Shown: piece after piece, positions 44,803 to 54,191 of the stretch
How the letters are laid out: each line of letters begins with the position of its first letter
How positions within the stretch are numbered: the stretch's first letter is position 1
Assembly: GCA_018401565.1 (NCBI GenBank)
Contig: JAGYKS010000039.1
Span: 186,001 to 250,000 of the forward strand
Reading direction: 5' to 3'
Origin: Acidimicrobiales bacterium
Lineage (GTDB): Bacteria; Actinomycetota; Acidimicrobiia; Acidimicrobiales; Acidimicrobilacustridaceae
DNA: 64,000 bases
Program-made: the position numbers and the translations under genes
Notes under the pieces: generated by a model
Told to the model about the DNA's origin: nothing
The model's input: only the letters and a program-made list of their open reading frames with translations
The model's database searches: none

Positions 44803-47296
44803 CCAGCAACGGCGCCACGCTCGGCACCGACCCGAGGACGGGTCTCACTGCCGATCAGGTTGCCCAGCGGACCGCCGAGGGTCGCACCAATGAGGTTGCG
44901 TCACCCACCAGCCGCACCTACCGCCAGATTCTGGCCGCCAACATCTTCACCCGGTTCAATGCCGTGCTCGGCAGCCTTCTGGTGGCGATCCTGGCGGTGG
45001 GCCAGTGGCGAGACGCCCTGTTCGGGATCGTGTTGGTGCTGAATGCCCTCATCGGCATTACCCAAGAGAGCCGGTCCAAACGCACCCTCGACCGACTGAC
45101 TCTGCTCAGTGCTCCTGAGGTGATGGTGCGACGTGACGGGGTGGATGTTGCGGTGCCCAACGCTTCGGTGGTGGCCGATGACCTTGTGGTGCTGCGACCC
45201 GGCGACCAGGTCACCGTGGACGGCGAAGTGACCGGCTCAGACGGCCTCGAGATCGACGAGTCGCTCCTGACCGGTGAGGCCGACGCCGTGGCCAAGGATC
45301 CGGGCGACGAGGTGATGTCGGGCAGTTTCGTTGCTGCCGGCTCGGGCACCATTGTGGCCACCGCCGTCGGGTCGGAGTCGTACGCCCAGCGCATCGGCTC
45401 TGACGCCCGGCGCTTCACCATGGTGAGGTCGGAACTGCGTGACGGCATCAACTCCCTGGTGCGGATCGTGCAGTGGATGATGATCCCCACGGCGGTGTTG
45501 CTGGTGGTGAGTCAGGTTCGCTCGGGTGCCAGCGTCGTCCGGGTGGTGCAGGGGTCGGTGGCGGGGCTGGGGGCCATGATCCCCGAGGGATTGGTGCTTT
45601 TGACCAGCACCGCACTGGCTCTGGGGGTCATCCGGCTGGGTCGGCGCAAGGTGCTGACCCAGGAGCTGGCCGCCATCGAGGGTCTGGCCAGGGTCGACGT
45701 GCTGTGTATCGACAAGACCGGAACGCTCACCGAGGGTCGCCTCACCATGGGTGCCCTCGACACGCTGCCGGGTTCCCCCCACGGAACCGACCCCGCCTCG
45801 GTGCTGGCGGCAATGGCCGCAGGCGAGCCCAACCCGAATCCGAGTCTGACCGCAATCGCCGAAGGCGTGTCCTCGACCGACCGACCAACAGGATCCGACG
45901 CCACCGACATAACGTCCCCGCTTTGCCAGCGTCCCCGTTGCCAGCTTCCCCGTTGCCAGCGTCCCAGTGGCCTGTGGTGGCGTCCATGCCGTTTTCGTCG
46001 TCACGCAAGTGGAGCGCTGCCGACCTGGGACCTCACGGCAGCTGGTACCTCGGCGCACCCGACGTGCTGCTGTCGCAACAGTCCGACCCTGACGGGGTCC
46101 TGGCCCGGGTGGACGGCTTCGCCGCCGACGGCCGGCGAGTGCTGTTGCTGGCCCACAGCCCCGATGGCCTCGCCGGGGAAACACTCCCCGCCCACCTCGT
46201 GCCGTCAGCGCTGTGCGTGCTCGACGAGACCATCCGTCCCGAGGCGCCCGACACCATCGCCTGGTTTGGCCGTCAGGGTGTGACGGTGAAGGTGATCTCA
46301 GGCGACAGCCCGGTCACTGTGGCCGCCGTGGCCCGGCGGGTGGGTGTGCCCGGTGCCGACGATCCCATCGATGCCCGAACGCTGACCGACGAGCCCGGGG
46401 AGTTGGCCGCCATCATGGAGACCCACGCAGTGTTTGGTCGGGTCACACCCCATCAGAAGCGGGCCATGGTGCACGCCCTGCAATCGCGTGGCCACGAGGT
46501 GGCCATGACCGGCGACGGGGTCAACGACACTCTCGCCCTCAAAGACGCCGACATCGGCGTGGCCATGGGATCAGGCAGCCCGGCGGCACGGTCGGTCGCC
46601 CGGTTCGTCCTGCTGTCCAACGACTTCTCCACCTTCCCTGCGGTCATGGCCGAGGGGCGTCGGGTGATCGGCAACGTGGAACGGGTGGCCAACTTGTTCC
46701 TCACCAAAACCATCTACGCCTTCATCCTCGCCCTGGCCACCGGTGTCGCCACCGTGACCTACCCGTTCGTGCCCCGACACCTCACCCTCATCTCGTCGCT
46801 CACCATCGGCATCCCCGGCTTCTTCCTGGCTCTTGCCCCCAACGAGACCCGGGCCCGGCCGGGGTTCCTTCCCCGGGTGCTTCGCTTCGCCATCCCCGCC
46901 GGCGTGGTGGCAGCCGGGGGGACGTTCGCCGGCTACCTGCTTGCGTCGTGGCAGACCGAAAACCTCACCCAGTCGCAGACCACTGCGGTGATCGTGCTGT
47001 TCATCGTGGCGTTTTGGGTGCTCGGAATGCTGGCTCGCCCCTACAACGGTTGGCGCACATCATTGATCGGGGGCATGGCCGGGCTGTTCATCCTGGCACT
47101 CGCCCTACCTGCAGGACGGGCGTTTTTCGACCTCGCCCTCCCCCCGCTCGACATCCTGGTCGAGGCCCTGATCCTCGCCGGTGCAGCGTGCGTGGCACTG
47201 GAGTTCGGGCTGCGTCTCGCGAAGTGGACCATGCCCACCGCCTTCGACGGCGTCGGTGGCGATGCTCTGGGCCGCCAGCGTCGCAAGGTAAACTAG
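44799..47296 (+). CDS. ctpE: P-type cation-transporting ATPase, CtpE-like, frameshifted
   Basis: This protein of about 830 residues has all P-type ATPase motifs: ESLLTGEADAVAK in the actuator domain, CIDKTGTLTEGRLTMG with the phosphorylated Asp, KVISGDSPVTVAAVARRVG and AMTGDGVNDTLALKDADIGV. Ten hydrophobic segments are expected; the end (about 46700-47250) holds six. The N-terminus GLTADQVAQRTAEGRTNEVA and ANIFTRFNAVLGSLLVAIL matches mycobacterial CtpE. The frame breaks near 45925 within a 15-17-bp tandem repeat in the nucleotide-binding domain. The cation is not determinable; calcium or manganese are possible. The frame break is likely a repeat-linked error. Confidence 0.85.
45914..45965. 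repeat. 15-17-bp tandem repeat in the ATPase nucleotide-binding domain
   Basis: Units GTCCCCGCTTTGCCAGC, GTCCCCGTTGCCAGC and TTCCCCGTTGCCAGC follow each other. They coincide with the frame break in the ATPase gene and encode ASPLP-like repeats. Confidence 0.85.
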
Positions 47297-47362
47297 ATCT
47301 ATTGCAGGGCCCCGGCAACGGCCACAGGGGTTGTATCGGCTGGTATGCAGGGGGAAAGCGAC

Positions 47363-48787
47363 ATGGATTTCACTACGACGTCAGTGGCTGCACTGGCAGC
47401 ACAGGTGCGCACACGGGAACTATCGGCCCGGGAGCTGACCAGCCACGCGCTGGCCACCATTGAGGCCGTCGATGGCACCGTCAACGCTTTCGTGTGCACC
47501 GATCCCGAGGCAGCCATGGCCGCTGCAGCCGCCCTCGACGAGGCGCTGGCCAACGGTCTGGACGCCACAACGCTGCCGCTGGCCGGTATCCCGTTGGCCG
47601 TCAAGGACCTCGAGGATGCACAGGGTTTTCCCACCACCATGGGATCGGCGTTGCACGCAGACGCACCACCGGCTGCTGCCGACAGTTCGATGGTGGCAGC
47701 CCTGCGTGCGGCGGGGTGCATCGTGGTGGGCAAGACGAACACCCCCGAAGATGGCCACACCGCTGACACCGACAACAAGGTGACCGGTCGCACCCTCAAT
47801 CCCCTCGACCACGCCCGATCCCCCGGGGGTTCGTCGGGAGGCTCGGCGGCCGCCCTTGCCGCCGGGATGGTGCCGCTGGCCACCGGGAGTGACGGCGGTG
47901 GATCCATCCGCATCCCTGCGGCCCTGTGCGGGATGAGCGGGTTCAAACCCACCAACGGGGTGGTGGCTGCCGGTCCGGCGCCCCCTGGTTCCAACCTGCT
48001 GAGCAGCCGCGGGCCCATGGCGCTCACTTCCGTCGACATTGCCCTGGCGCTGTCGGTGTGCGTCGACGGCAACGCCGGCATCGACCCATTCGCCTCCCCC
48101 ACCGTGGATGGCAACGCCCTGGTCGCCCTGCGACCTGCAGACCTCCAAAGCTTCGTGTCCTCGCGCAACCCTGACGGCAGTCGACGGCCACTGCGGGTGG
48201 CATGGGTGATCAGTGACGCCCTTGACGTTGACGATGAGATCGCCGACGTCACCGCCCGCGCCGTGGCCACGTTGGCCGCTGCCGGTGTGGACGTCAGGCA
48301 GCGCCACACGCTCTTTGCCCAGGATCGCACCATGGCATGGTGGGCACTGTGGACTGCAGCCATGGCCAACAGGCATCAGCAGCTCCGTGACACCCCGCAG
48401 TGGGATCTGCTGTGGCCCGATGTGCAGGCCATGGTGTCGTGGGGGATCGATCGGGTCACCGCCGCCGACGTCACCAGCGCACTCGATGACTGCTGGAACG
48501 CCAACAACGACGTCACCACTGCCCTCGGCGATGCCGACGTCCTGGTCCTTCCCACTGTGGCTGGCCAGACACCATTCGCCGGGAGGTTCGGCACGGTCAA
48601 TGGCGTGGAGTCGGCCTCATGGGTGAGGTTCACCTACCCGTTCAACATGACCCGGCATCCAGCCGGCACCGTGGTCTCCGGGCACACCGCCGATGGCATG
48701 CCGGTGGGATTGCAGGTGGTGGGACGTCACCACCACGACGTGGACGTGCTGTCGGTGATGGCGTTGTTCGAACAGCTCCTGGCCTGA
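47363..48787 (+). CDS. Amidase (amidase signature family)
   Basis: This 474-residue enzyme should hydrolyse amide bonds. The Ser-cisSer-Lys triad is in PLAVKDLEDAQG (Lys), and in DHARSPGGSSGGSAAALAAG then GSDGGGSIRIPAALCGMSGF (cis-Ser and nucleophile). SWVRFTYPFNMTRHPAGTVV closes the domain. ATG 47363 (MDFTTTSV) is the likely start; ATG 47345 is an alternative. Substrate unknown. It is not overlapping the ATPase gene and may have its own promoter. Confidence 0.9.
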   Translation: MDFTTTSVAALAAQVRTRELSARELTSHALATIEAVDGTVNAFVCTDPEAAMAAAAALDEALANGLDATTLPLAGIPLAVKDLEDAQGFPTTMGSALHADAPPAAADSSMVAALRAAGCIVVGKTNTPEDGHTADTDNKVTGRTLNPLDHARSPGGSSGGSAAALAAGMVPLATGSDGGGSIRIPAALCGMSGFKPTNGVVAAGPAPPGSNLLSSRGPMALTSVDIALALSVCVDGNAGIDPFASPTVDGNALVALRPADLQSFVSSRNPDGSRRPLRVAWVISDALDVDDEIADVTARAVATLAAAGVDVRQRHTLFAQDRTMAWWALWTAAMANRHQQLRDTPQWDLLWPDVQAMVSWGIDRVTAADVTSALDDCWNANNDVTTALGDADVLVLPTVAGQTPFAGRFGTVNGVESASWVRFTYPFNMTRHPAGTVVSGHTADGMPVGLQVVGRHHHDVDVLSVMALFEQLLA

Positions 48788-48796
48788 GGCGCTCGT

Positions 48797-48836
48797 GCCC
48801 AGCCGCAGGCGTTTAGGCCCAGCCGCAGGCGTTTAG
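48797..48836. repeat. 20-bp tandem repeat at the DosR-like stop codon
   Basis: GCCCAGCCGCAGGCGTTTAG occurs twice in exact tandem. The minus-strand response-regulator stop (48833-48835) lies in the second copy. Confidence 0.95.
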
Positions 48837-49480
48837 GCCCGGCGACGGTGCCGTTCAGACAGACGGGCGGCGTACACCGCTGCCTCGGTTCGCCGGTGCA
48901 TCCCCATCTTGGTGAGCAGGTTGGACACGTAGTTCTTCACCGTCTTTTCCGCCAGATACATCCGCTCGGCGATCTGGCGATTGGTGAGTCCCTCGGCCAA
49001 CAGCTCGAGGATGCGCCGCTCCTGGTCGGTGAGCTGGGAGATTTTCTCGTCGTCGGGCCCACCCCGACGCAGCCGTTCGAGCAGCCGGGTGGTGGCGGTG
49101 GGATCCAACAGCGACTCACCGGCAGCCACCCGAGAGATGGCATCGACCAGATCGTCACCGCGAATCTGCTTGAGCACGTAGCCCGACGCCCCCGCCATGA
49201 TGGCGTCGAACAGCGCCTCGTCATCGGAAAACGACGTGAGCATCAAACACGGCAGTTCAGGGTCACGGCTGCGCAGCTCACGGCACACCTCGACGCCGTC
49301 GCCATCGGGCAACCGCACGTCAAGCACCGCAACATCGGGTGACACCGCAGGAATCCTCCGGAGCGCTTCCTCAGCTGTTCCGGCCTCCCCCACCACCTCG
49401 AGGCCCGCCGACTCAAGCAATTCCCGCAGGCCCCTGCGGACGATCTCATGGTCGTCAAGCAGAAACACCCGTGTTGCCAT
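48833..49480 (-). CDS. NarL/FixJ-family response regulator, DosR/DevR-like
   Basis: This 215-residue protein has a receiver domain ([40 protein letters not shown] with the phosphorylated Asp, [40 protein letters not shown]) and a LuxR-type DNA-binding domain ([40 protein letters not shown]). Motif details follow mycobacterial DosR/DevR. It is divergent from its probable kinase. ATG 49480 is the start. Confidence 0.9.
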   Translation of the reverse strand: MATRVFLLDDHEIVRRGLRELLESAGLEVVGEAGTAEEALRRIPAVSPDVAVLDVRLPDGDGVEVCRELRSRDPELPCLMLTSFSDDEALFDAIMAGASGYVLKQIRGDDLVDAISRVAAGESLLDPTATTRLLERLRRGGPDDEKISQLTDQERRILELLAEGLTNRQIAERMYLAEKTVKNYVSNLLTKMGMHRRTEAAVYAARLSERHRRRA

Positions 49481-49608
49481 GTGGCTGATGCTACCGCCAC
49501 CCATTGCGCGCCCGCCCGGTTCCCACCCAGTTCCCACCCAGTTCCCGCTCCCGGCCGCGACGGCCGACCAAGGTCGTGAGGCGGGTTTCCGGCCCCTACC
49601 ATCAAGGT

Positions 49609-50856
49609 ATGGCTCAACCGCCCGACGACGAAGCCACCCCCGCAACGAAGTCATCCCACTCCGACGAAGAGCTCTCTGGCCTGCCGGCGATGGAGTCCCT
49701 TGACCTGCCCCACACCTCGTCGGTTCAGCTTCGGGGCTTGCTTGACGCCATCATCGCCGTGGGCTCCGAACTCAGCCTCCCGGTCGTGCTGCGCCGCATC
49801 ACCGAGGCCGCAACCGAGCTCGTCGGTGCCACCTACGGAGCGCTCGGGGTGCTCAACGAGGACAACACTGCGCTGGCCGAGTTCATCGTCGTGGGCCTGG
49901 ACGAGGACACCACCCGGACCATCGGTGACCTTCCGTCGGGCCATGGCGTGCTCGGCCTGCTCATCGTCGAACCCAAACCCCTGCGCCTTCCCGACCTCGC
50001 CCGCCATCCCGACAGCTACGGGTTCCCACCCGGACACCCCCCCATGACGTCGTTTCTGGGGGTTCCCATCCGGATCCGTGGCTCGGTGTTCGGCAATCTC
50101 TACCTCACCGACAAGCGCAACGGCAGTGAGTTCACCGAGGCCGACGAGGAACTGGCCGTGGCGCTTGCTGCGGCGGCTGCCGCCACCATCGAGACCACCC
50201 GATTGCAGGGAAGGCTGGCCGACCTGCAGGTGGTCGAAGACCGGGAGCGGATCGCCCGGGAACTCCACGACACCGTGATCCAGCGACTGTTCGCCACCGG
50301 GCTGTCGTTGGCAGGAATCGCCGGACGTGTCGACGACCCCGAATTGGCGGCGCGGATCCAGGGGGCCGTCGACGACCTCGACGACACCGTGCGCCACGTT
50401 CGCACCACCATCTTTGAGCTGCAACGACCCGACACCACCGCACGGTCGGTCCGACGTGAGCTGTTGGACCTGGCCGCTGAGACCGGCCGAAGCCTCGGCT
50501 TCGCCGTGGGGACGCGGTTCAACGGTCCCATCGACACCAACGTGGGAGGCGCTGTCGCCGACCACCTGGTGGCGGTGGCCCGAGAAGCACTCAGCAACAC
50601 GGTTCGCCACAGCCAGGCCACCCAGGTGGTCCTGGAGGTCGATGCCGACAGCGCGTGGGTGACCTTGCGGGTGCGGGACAACGGCGTCGGCCCGGACTCC
50701 AGCGCTGTCGGTCACGGGGTGGGGGACGCCGCCGGGATGGGCAATGGCGTGGGGAACATGTCCAGCAGGGCCGACGACCTCGGAGGCATGTTCGCCATTG
50801 ACGGCGCCCCGGGTGCCGGTTGCACGGTGCAGTGGCGGGTTCCCATACCCGACTGA
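49609..50856 (+). CDS. Sensor histidine kinase with GAF domain, DosS/DevS-like
   Basis: This 415-residue kinase has one GAF domain (about residues 45-195: [80 protein letters not shown]). The HisKA_3 segment is [20 protein letters not shown] with the phospho-His, and the ATPase has [20 protein letters not shown] and [11 protein letters not shown] with later [12 protein letters not shown]. DosS of Mycobacterium has two GAF domains; only one is seen here. A haem-binding His in GAF was not placed. It is divergent from the DosR-like gene with 128 bases between. Confidence 0.88.
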   Translation: MAQPPDDEATPATKSSHSDEELSGLPAMESLDLPHTSSVQLRGLLDAIIAVGSELSLPVVLRRITEAATELVGATYGALGVLNEDNTALAEFIVVGLDEDTTRTIGDLPSGHGVLGLLIVEPKPLRLPDLARHPDSYGFPPGHPPMTSFLGVPIRIRGSVFGNLYLTDKRNGSEFTEADEELAVALAAAAAATIETTRLQGRLADLQVVEDRERIARELHDTVIQRLFATGLSLAGIAGRVDDPELAARIQGAVDDLDDTVRHVRTTIFELQRPDTTARSVRRELLDLAAETGRSLGFAVGTRFNGPIDTNVGGAVADHLVAVAREALSNTVRHSQATQVVLEVDADSAWVTLRVRDNGVGPDSSAVGHGVGDAAGMGNGVGNMSSRADDLGGMFAIDGAPGAGCTVQWRVPIPD

Positions 50857-50920
50857 TGACCGGCTGGTCGTCGTCTGGGTGTGTGGTCGTCCTGCTTGCC
50901 GGCGCACACAGCGTCCACGC

Positions 50921-50960
50921 CGCCGCACGCCGCCGCACGCCGCCGCACGCCGCCGCACGC
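50921..50960. repeat. 10-bp tandem repeat, four units
   Basis: CGCCGCACGC is repeated four times exactly between the convergent kinase gene and the PPOX-like gene. Confidence 0.95.
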
Positions 50961-50989
50961 CGATGTTGCTCGAGGTGGAGCCGGCGTGC

Positions 50990-51529
50990 TCAGGCGGGGC
51001 CGGCGTGGTCAGACAGGAGTTGGCGCAGCAGGTAGCTGGGCGCCGTGCAGCGCCGGCGGTGACCGGCTGGGAGCCGGCTGAGCCGGCCGGTGATCACGTC
51101 AGTGGACATCGCCACCAGTTCATACGCCTCGTCGGGACCCACGCACTCCGGCACCGTGTGCCCTCGGCCACCATGGGCCACAGGGTCGGCAAGCACCCGG
51201 GCGGGCCCCTGGACCATCACCGTCCAACCATCGCCCGTCATCGGGTCCACGTCGTCGGCCTCAAAGACCACCACAACGCCATTGACCGACGCAGCCGCCC
51301 TGTCGCTGGGGCAAAGGGCGAACACAATGCGATCGCCGCTGACATGAAACCCCACCGGCACGATGACGGGCAGGGCGTCTACCGACAGTCCCACCCGACC
51401 CAGACCCACCGACGACAGCAACGACAGGCAGGTCGACCTGTCGAGGTTGCGGGACCTGTCGATGTAGCGGGCGCTGTCGAGGTTGCGGGACCTGTCGAGG
51501 TTGCGGGCGCTGTGACCACCGTTGGACAT
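50990..51529 (-). CDS. Pyridoxamine 5'-phosphate oxidase-like flavin-binding protein with N-terminal repeats
   Basis: This 179-residue protein has a split-barrel flavin domain from about residue 30: LLSSVGLGRVGLSVDALPVI, VPVGFHVSGDRIVFAL, GVVVVFEADDVDPMTGDGWT and VMVQGPARVLADP. Such proteins bind FMN or F420; the exact cofactor cannot be told. Residues 6-30 repeat SARNLDRSRNLD-like hexads, from four 18-bp units (51438-51509). The gene has a DosR-box-like site 37 bases before its start. ATG 51529 is the start. Confidence 0.75.
   Translation of the reverse strand: MSNGGHSARNLDRSRNLDSARYIDRSRNLDRSTCLSLLSSVGLGRVGLSVDALPVIVPVGFHVSGDRIVFALCPSDRAAASVNGVVVVFEADDVDPMTGDGWTVMVQGPARVLADPVAHGGRGHTVPECVGPDEAYELVAMSTDVITGRLSRLPAGHRRRCTAPSYLLRQLLSDHAGPA
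51438..51509. repeat. 18-bp tandem repeat encoding an N-terminal hexapeptide repeat
   Basis: Four 18-bp units such as CTGTCGAGGTTGCGGGAC alternate two end variants (GGGAC or GGGCG). They are in frame and encode the RNLDRS/RNLDSA-type repeats. Confidence 0.95.
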
Positions 51530-51565
51530 CCCACGATGGTGCCGAACCCGGTGGTCACGCCACTA

Positions 51566-51579
51566 GGGCCAAATGTCCT
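51566..51579. promoter_or_regulatory. DosR-box-like palindrome upstream of the PPOX-like gene
   Basis: GGGCCAAATGTCCT keeps 10 of 14 positions of the DosR core, including GGG at one end and GTCC near the other. It lies 37 bases before the PPOX-like start at 51529 and about 60 bases before the opposite-strand 51639 gene. Confidence 0.4.
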
Positions 51580-51638
51580 CGAGCCTCAAGGTCGGGCCTC
51601 GCCTGATGGCTGGTGTGGCGCTGTGACACCATGGGTCC

Positions 51639-52049
51639 ATGTCCGGGGATGATGTGGGTGAGCCCGATGTGGTGACGCTGCGTCTGCCCGGCGATGTCGC
51701 CTACGCCAGCATCGCCCGCACCGCCGCCATGGCCCTCGGGTTGCGGGCCGGCTTCGCCTGGCCGGCGCTGACCTCGCTCGCATTGGCGGTAGACGAAACC
51801 ATGGTGCTGCTGTTGGGTTCAACCGACGCCGGGTCCGACCCCGATGGGACGCTGGATCTGGGATTCACGGTTGGCGACGGCGGTCTGACCATGAGCGTCA
51901 CCGTCCGGGGTGGGCGCCACCACCTCGACCCCGACGGACCGGGCATGCAGAGATTCGGTGAACTCATCGCCGACACCGTCGACGATTGGTCGGTGGATGC
52001 CGGTTCAGCCACAGTCCGCCTGTCGGTGGGTCGACCCCTCAAGAGCTGA
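51639..52049 (+). CDS. RsbW-like anti-sigma/HATPase-domain protein
   Basis: This 136-residue protein has the outline of an RsbW-type ATPase: VVTLRLPGDVAYASIARTAA at the start and LTSLALAVDETMVLLLGSTD for the N-box-like helix. The G-box seems reduced (LDPDGPGMQRFGELIADTVD). It may inhibit an alternative sigma factor, but no sigma or anti-anti-sigma gene is adjacent. ATG 51639 is the start. Confidence 0.6.
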   Translation: MSGDDVGEPDVVTLRLPGDVAYASIARTAAMALGLRAGFAWPALTSLALAVDETMVLLLGSTDAGSDPDGTLDLGFTVGDGGLTMSVTVRGGRHHLDPDGPGMQRFGELIADTVDDWSVDAGSATVRLSVGRPLKS

Positions 52050-52128
52050 GCGGCCATCCAGGCGTACGCCCACGTACGCCCACGCCAGCACCCCGGCCCG
52101 GCATTCGCCGGCACGTGAGCACCAGGTA

Positions 52129-52635
52129 TCAGCGCCCGGTGTGCCCGAACCCTCCAGCACCGCGCTGTGAGTCCGGCAACTCGTCAACCACGTGCAACAC
52201 ACAGTTGGCGACGGCCTGCACCACCAGTTGGGCGATCCGCTCGCCGCGTTCGATCACGGCCTCGGCGGTTGGATCGGTGTTGACCAGCAGCACCTTGATC
52301 TCGCCCCGGTAGCCGGCATCGATAAGGCCCGGGGTGTTCAGGCAAGTGACACCGTGTCGAACCGCCAGGCCACTGCGAGGCTGCACAAACCCCGCGTATC
52401 CGTCGGGGATGGCCAATGCGATCCCCGTTGCCACCAGGGCACGGCCACCTCCAGGCGCCAACACCACTGCTTCACGGGCCCGCAGATCCAGTCCGGCATC
52501 TCCTTGGCGGGCATACGACGGCAACTCCAGATCGGGGTCGAGACGCACCACCGGGATCCGCAACTGATTCCCCCGGGACAGGGGATCTGTGTCGGGGCCG
52601 GGGCCGGGGTCGGCGCTCACGACGTTGACCACCAC
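52129..52635 (-). CDS. dut: dUTP diphosphatase (dUTPase)
   Basis: This 168-residue protein hydrolyses dUTP to dUMP. The five family motifs are visible: [56 protein letters not shown] and the C-terminal [11 protein letters not shown] that closes over the active site. It acts as a trimer. GTG 52635 starts a 25-residue non-conserved N-terminus; a later start is possible. Confidence 0.95.
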   Translation of the reverse strand: MVVNVVSADPGPGPDTDPLSRGNQLRIPVVRLDPDLELPSYARQGDAGLDLRAREAVVLAPGGGRALVATGIALAIPDGYAGFVQPRSGLAVRHGVTCLNTPGLIDAGYRGEIKVLLVNTDPTAEAVIERGERIAQLVVQAVANCVLHVVDELPDSQRGAGGFGHTGR

Positions 52636-52963
52636 ATCGCGTCACATCCGCCAGTGTCACATCGTTGCCCGAACACGCCCGAGACCCTATTCCCGGCGAC
52701 GTTCCCAAAGACATTCCCGCACACGTATCCCTCCACCACGTAGACCCCCAACACGCATCCCCCCGACGTGCATCGCCCCGACGTGCGTCACCCTGCGACG
52801 CACCCGGCTGCGGCCTGATGGGCTGGCATTTTTCCAGCCCAACATGACAATACGCGCCGCGCGTTGGCATCGGCTCCACTGCACTCCTACCGTTCTTTTA
52901 GGGGGTAGGCCGTCCAGTTGTTGACGGTTGCCCTAATCATCATGAACGGCAAGGACGTGCTCC
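52636..52963. other. Intergenic region upstream of the LPXTG protein
   Basis: About 330 bases between divergent dut and LPXTG protein genes. The first 160 bases hold irregular 10-15-bp repeats around CCCCGACGTGC. At 52886-52909 CCTACC and GGTAGG form an inverted repeat around a T-rich loop, a possible regulatory site or part of the downstream promoter. No gene is supported. Confidence 0.4.
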
Positions 52964-53560
52964 ATGACCTCCCCCCACCCATCCTCATCCCGGTTCCCTG
53001 TTCCACGATTGCTAACCCGGATGGCAGCGCTTGTCGCTGTCATGGCGGTGATGTTGGCTCCAACGGTGGTCCACGCACAGGACTATCCGCCACAACCCTC
53101 TGTGGTGATTGATCAACCAATCGTCACCGAGGGCGGCATCGTCACCTTGACGGGCTCGGGTTTCCTTCCCAATTCGTTGATTGAGGTCTACCTTGCCTCC
53201 GGCCCGGAGGGCAGTTCCGAGCGCATCTTGTTGGGCACCACCATGAGTGATTCGGATGGGAACTTTTCCTTCCAGTGGGATACCGCCGGATACTCACCGG
53301 GCACCTACACCCTCATTGCCACCGACGGCGTCAACTCCGCCACGACCCAAGTCATGGTCACCGCTGCGGGCGAGCAAGCCGTGGTGACACCAGCGCGCAC
53401 CGGCGGCGGGGCTCCCCCTGCAGCAGTCGGCCGGACACTCCCGGTGACCGGCGGAGTCGGCGGTGTCGTCCTTCGACTGGGCATCGTGTTGCTGACCATC
53501 GGCGGCTTGGCGATGGTGGCCAGTCGAGGCCACTGGCGAAAGATGTTGCCCACGCGCTGA
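52964..53560 (+). CDS. LPXTG-anchored surface protein with Ig-like domain
   Basis: This 198-residue exported protein has a signal peptide (MAALVAVMAVMLAPTVVHAQ), one Ig/IPT-like beta domain (SVVIDQPIVTEGGIVTLTGS, GFLPNSLIEVYLASGPEG, DGNFSFQWDTAGYSPGTYTL), a Pro/Gly-rich linker and a sorting signal: LPVTGG, a hydrophobic stretch (VVLRLGIVLLTIGGLAMVAS) and a basic tail. It should be attached to the cell wall by a sortase. No sortase is in the window. ATG 52964 is the start. Confidence 0.85.
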   Translation: MTSPHPSSSRFPVPRLLTRMAALVAVMAVMLAPTVVHAQDYPPQPSVVIDQPIVTEGGIVTLTGSGFLPNSLIEVYLASGPEGSSERILLGTTMSDSDGNFSFQWDTAGYSPGTYTLIATDGVNSATTQVMVTAAGEQAVVTPARTGGGAPPAAVGRTLPVTGGVGGVVLRLGIVLLTIGGLAMVASRGHWRKMLPTR

Positions 53561-53606
53561 GGAAAGAGACTATGCGCAATGCTGACGGGTTCAGCCTCCT
53601 CTAGGC

Positions 53607-54191
53607 TTGGCGGGTGCTCGCCCGATTGATCTGGAAATGACTGGGCTGGACCCGGCAACACACACCATCGTTGAGATCGCATCACTGGTCACCGACGACG
53701 ACCTCACCATCGTGGCCGAGGGCCCAAATCTGGTGATTCACCAACCGCCCGAGGTCCTCGACCAGATGAACGATCTGGTGCGCAACATGCACACCAGGTC
53801 GGGTCTGCTTGAGGCCATCGCCACATCGACGGTCACCCTTGCCGACGCCGAAGCCCAGACCCTGGCCTTTCTGACTGAGCAGCTCGGGACCACCCGAAGC
53901 GTGCCACTGTGCGGCAACACCATCGGCACCGACCGACGGTTTCTGGCTGCCCACATGCCGTCGATCGAGAACTTCCTGCATTACCGCAGCGTGGACGTCA
54001 CCACGATCCGGGAACTGCTGGTGCGTTGGAACCCGGCGGCATTGGAAGGACTCCCCACCAAAGCCGACGGCCACCGGGCCCTCGACGACATTCGCGAGAG
54101 CGTGGCCGAGCTGGCGCACTACCGCATCCACGGCTTCGTCCCGGCACCGACCCCACCCCCGCAGGCAACCTCCACCCCATCGGTAGGGTGA
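53607..54191 (+). CDS. orn: Oligoribonuclease (DEDD exonuclease)
   Basis: Orn degrades di- to pentaribonucleotides. The DEDD residues are in IDLEMTGLDPATHTIVEIAS, GNTIGTDRRFLAAHMPSIEN and ADGHRALDDIRESVAELAHY. The start is unclear. TTG 53607 gives AGARPIDLEM, while GTG 53613 with one missing base would give the common V-L-A-x-IDLEM start. Usual length is about 185-200 residues. Its stop overlaps the GTG of the next gene (GTGA). Confidence 0.92.
   Translation: MAGARPIDLEMTGLDPATHTIVEIASLVTDDDLTIVAEGPNLVIHQPPEVLDQMNDLVRNMHTRSGLLEAIATSTVTLADAEAQTLAFLTEQLGTTRSVPLCGNTIGTDRRFLAAHMPSIENFLHYRSVDVTTIRELLVRWNPAALEGLPTKADGHRALDDIRESVAELAHYRIHGFVPAPTPPPQATSTPSVG

Noticed and set aside
45900-45965. Programmed frameshift in the P-type ATPase
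   Set aside because: The break sits in a tandem repeat, without a slippery heptamer plus pseudoknot; sequencing or assembly error is simpler.
52472-52879. Minus-strand ORF with GDARR repeats
   Set aside because: The repeats come from irregular CCCCGACGTGC intergenic repeats and run out of frame into dut; no start site or family supports a protein.
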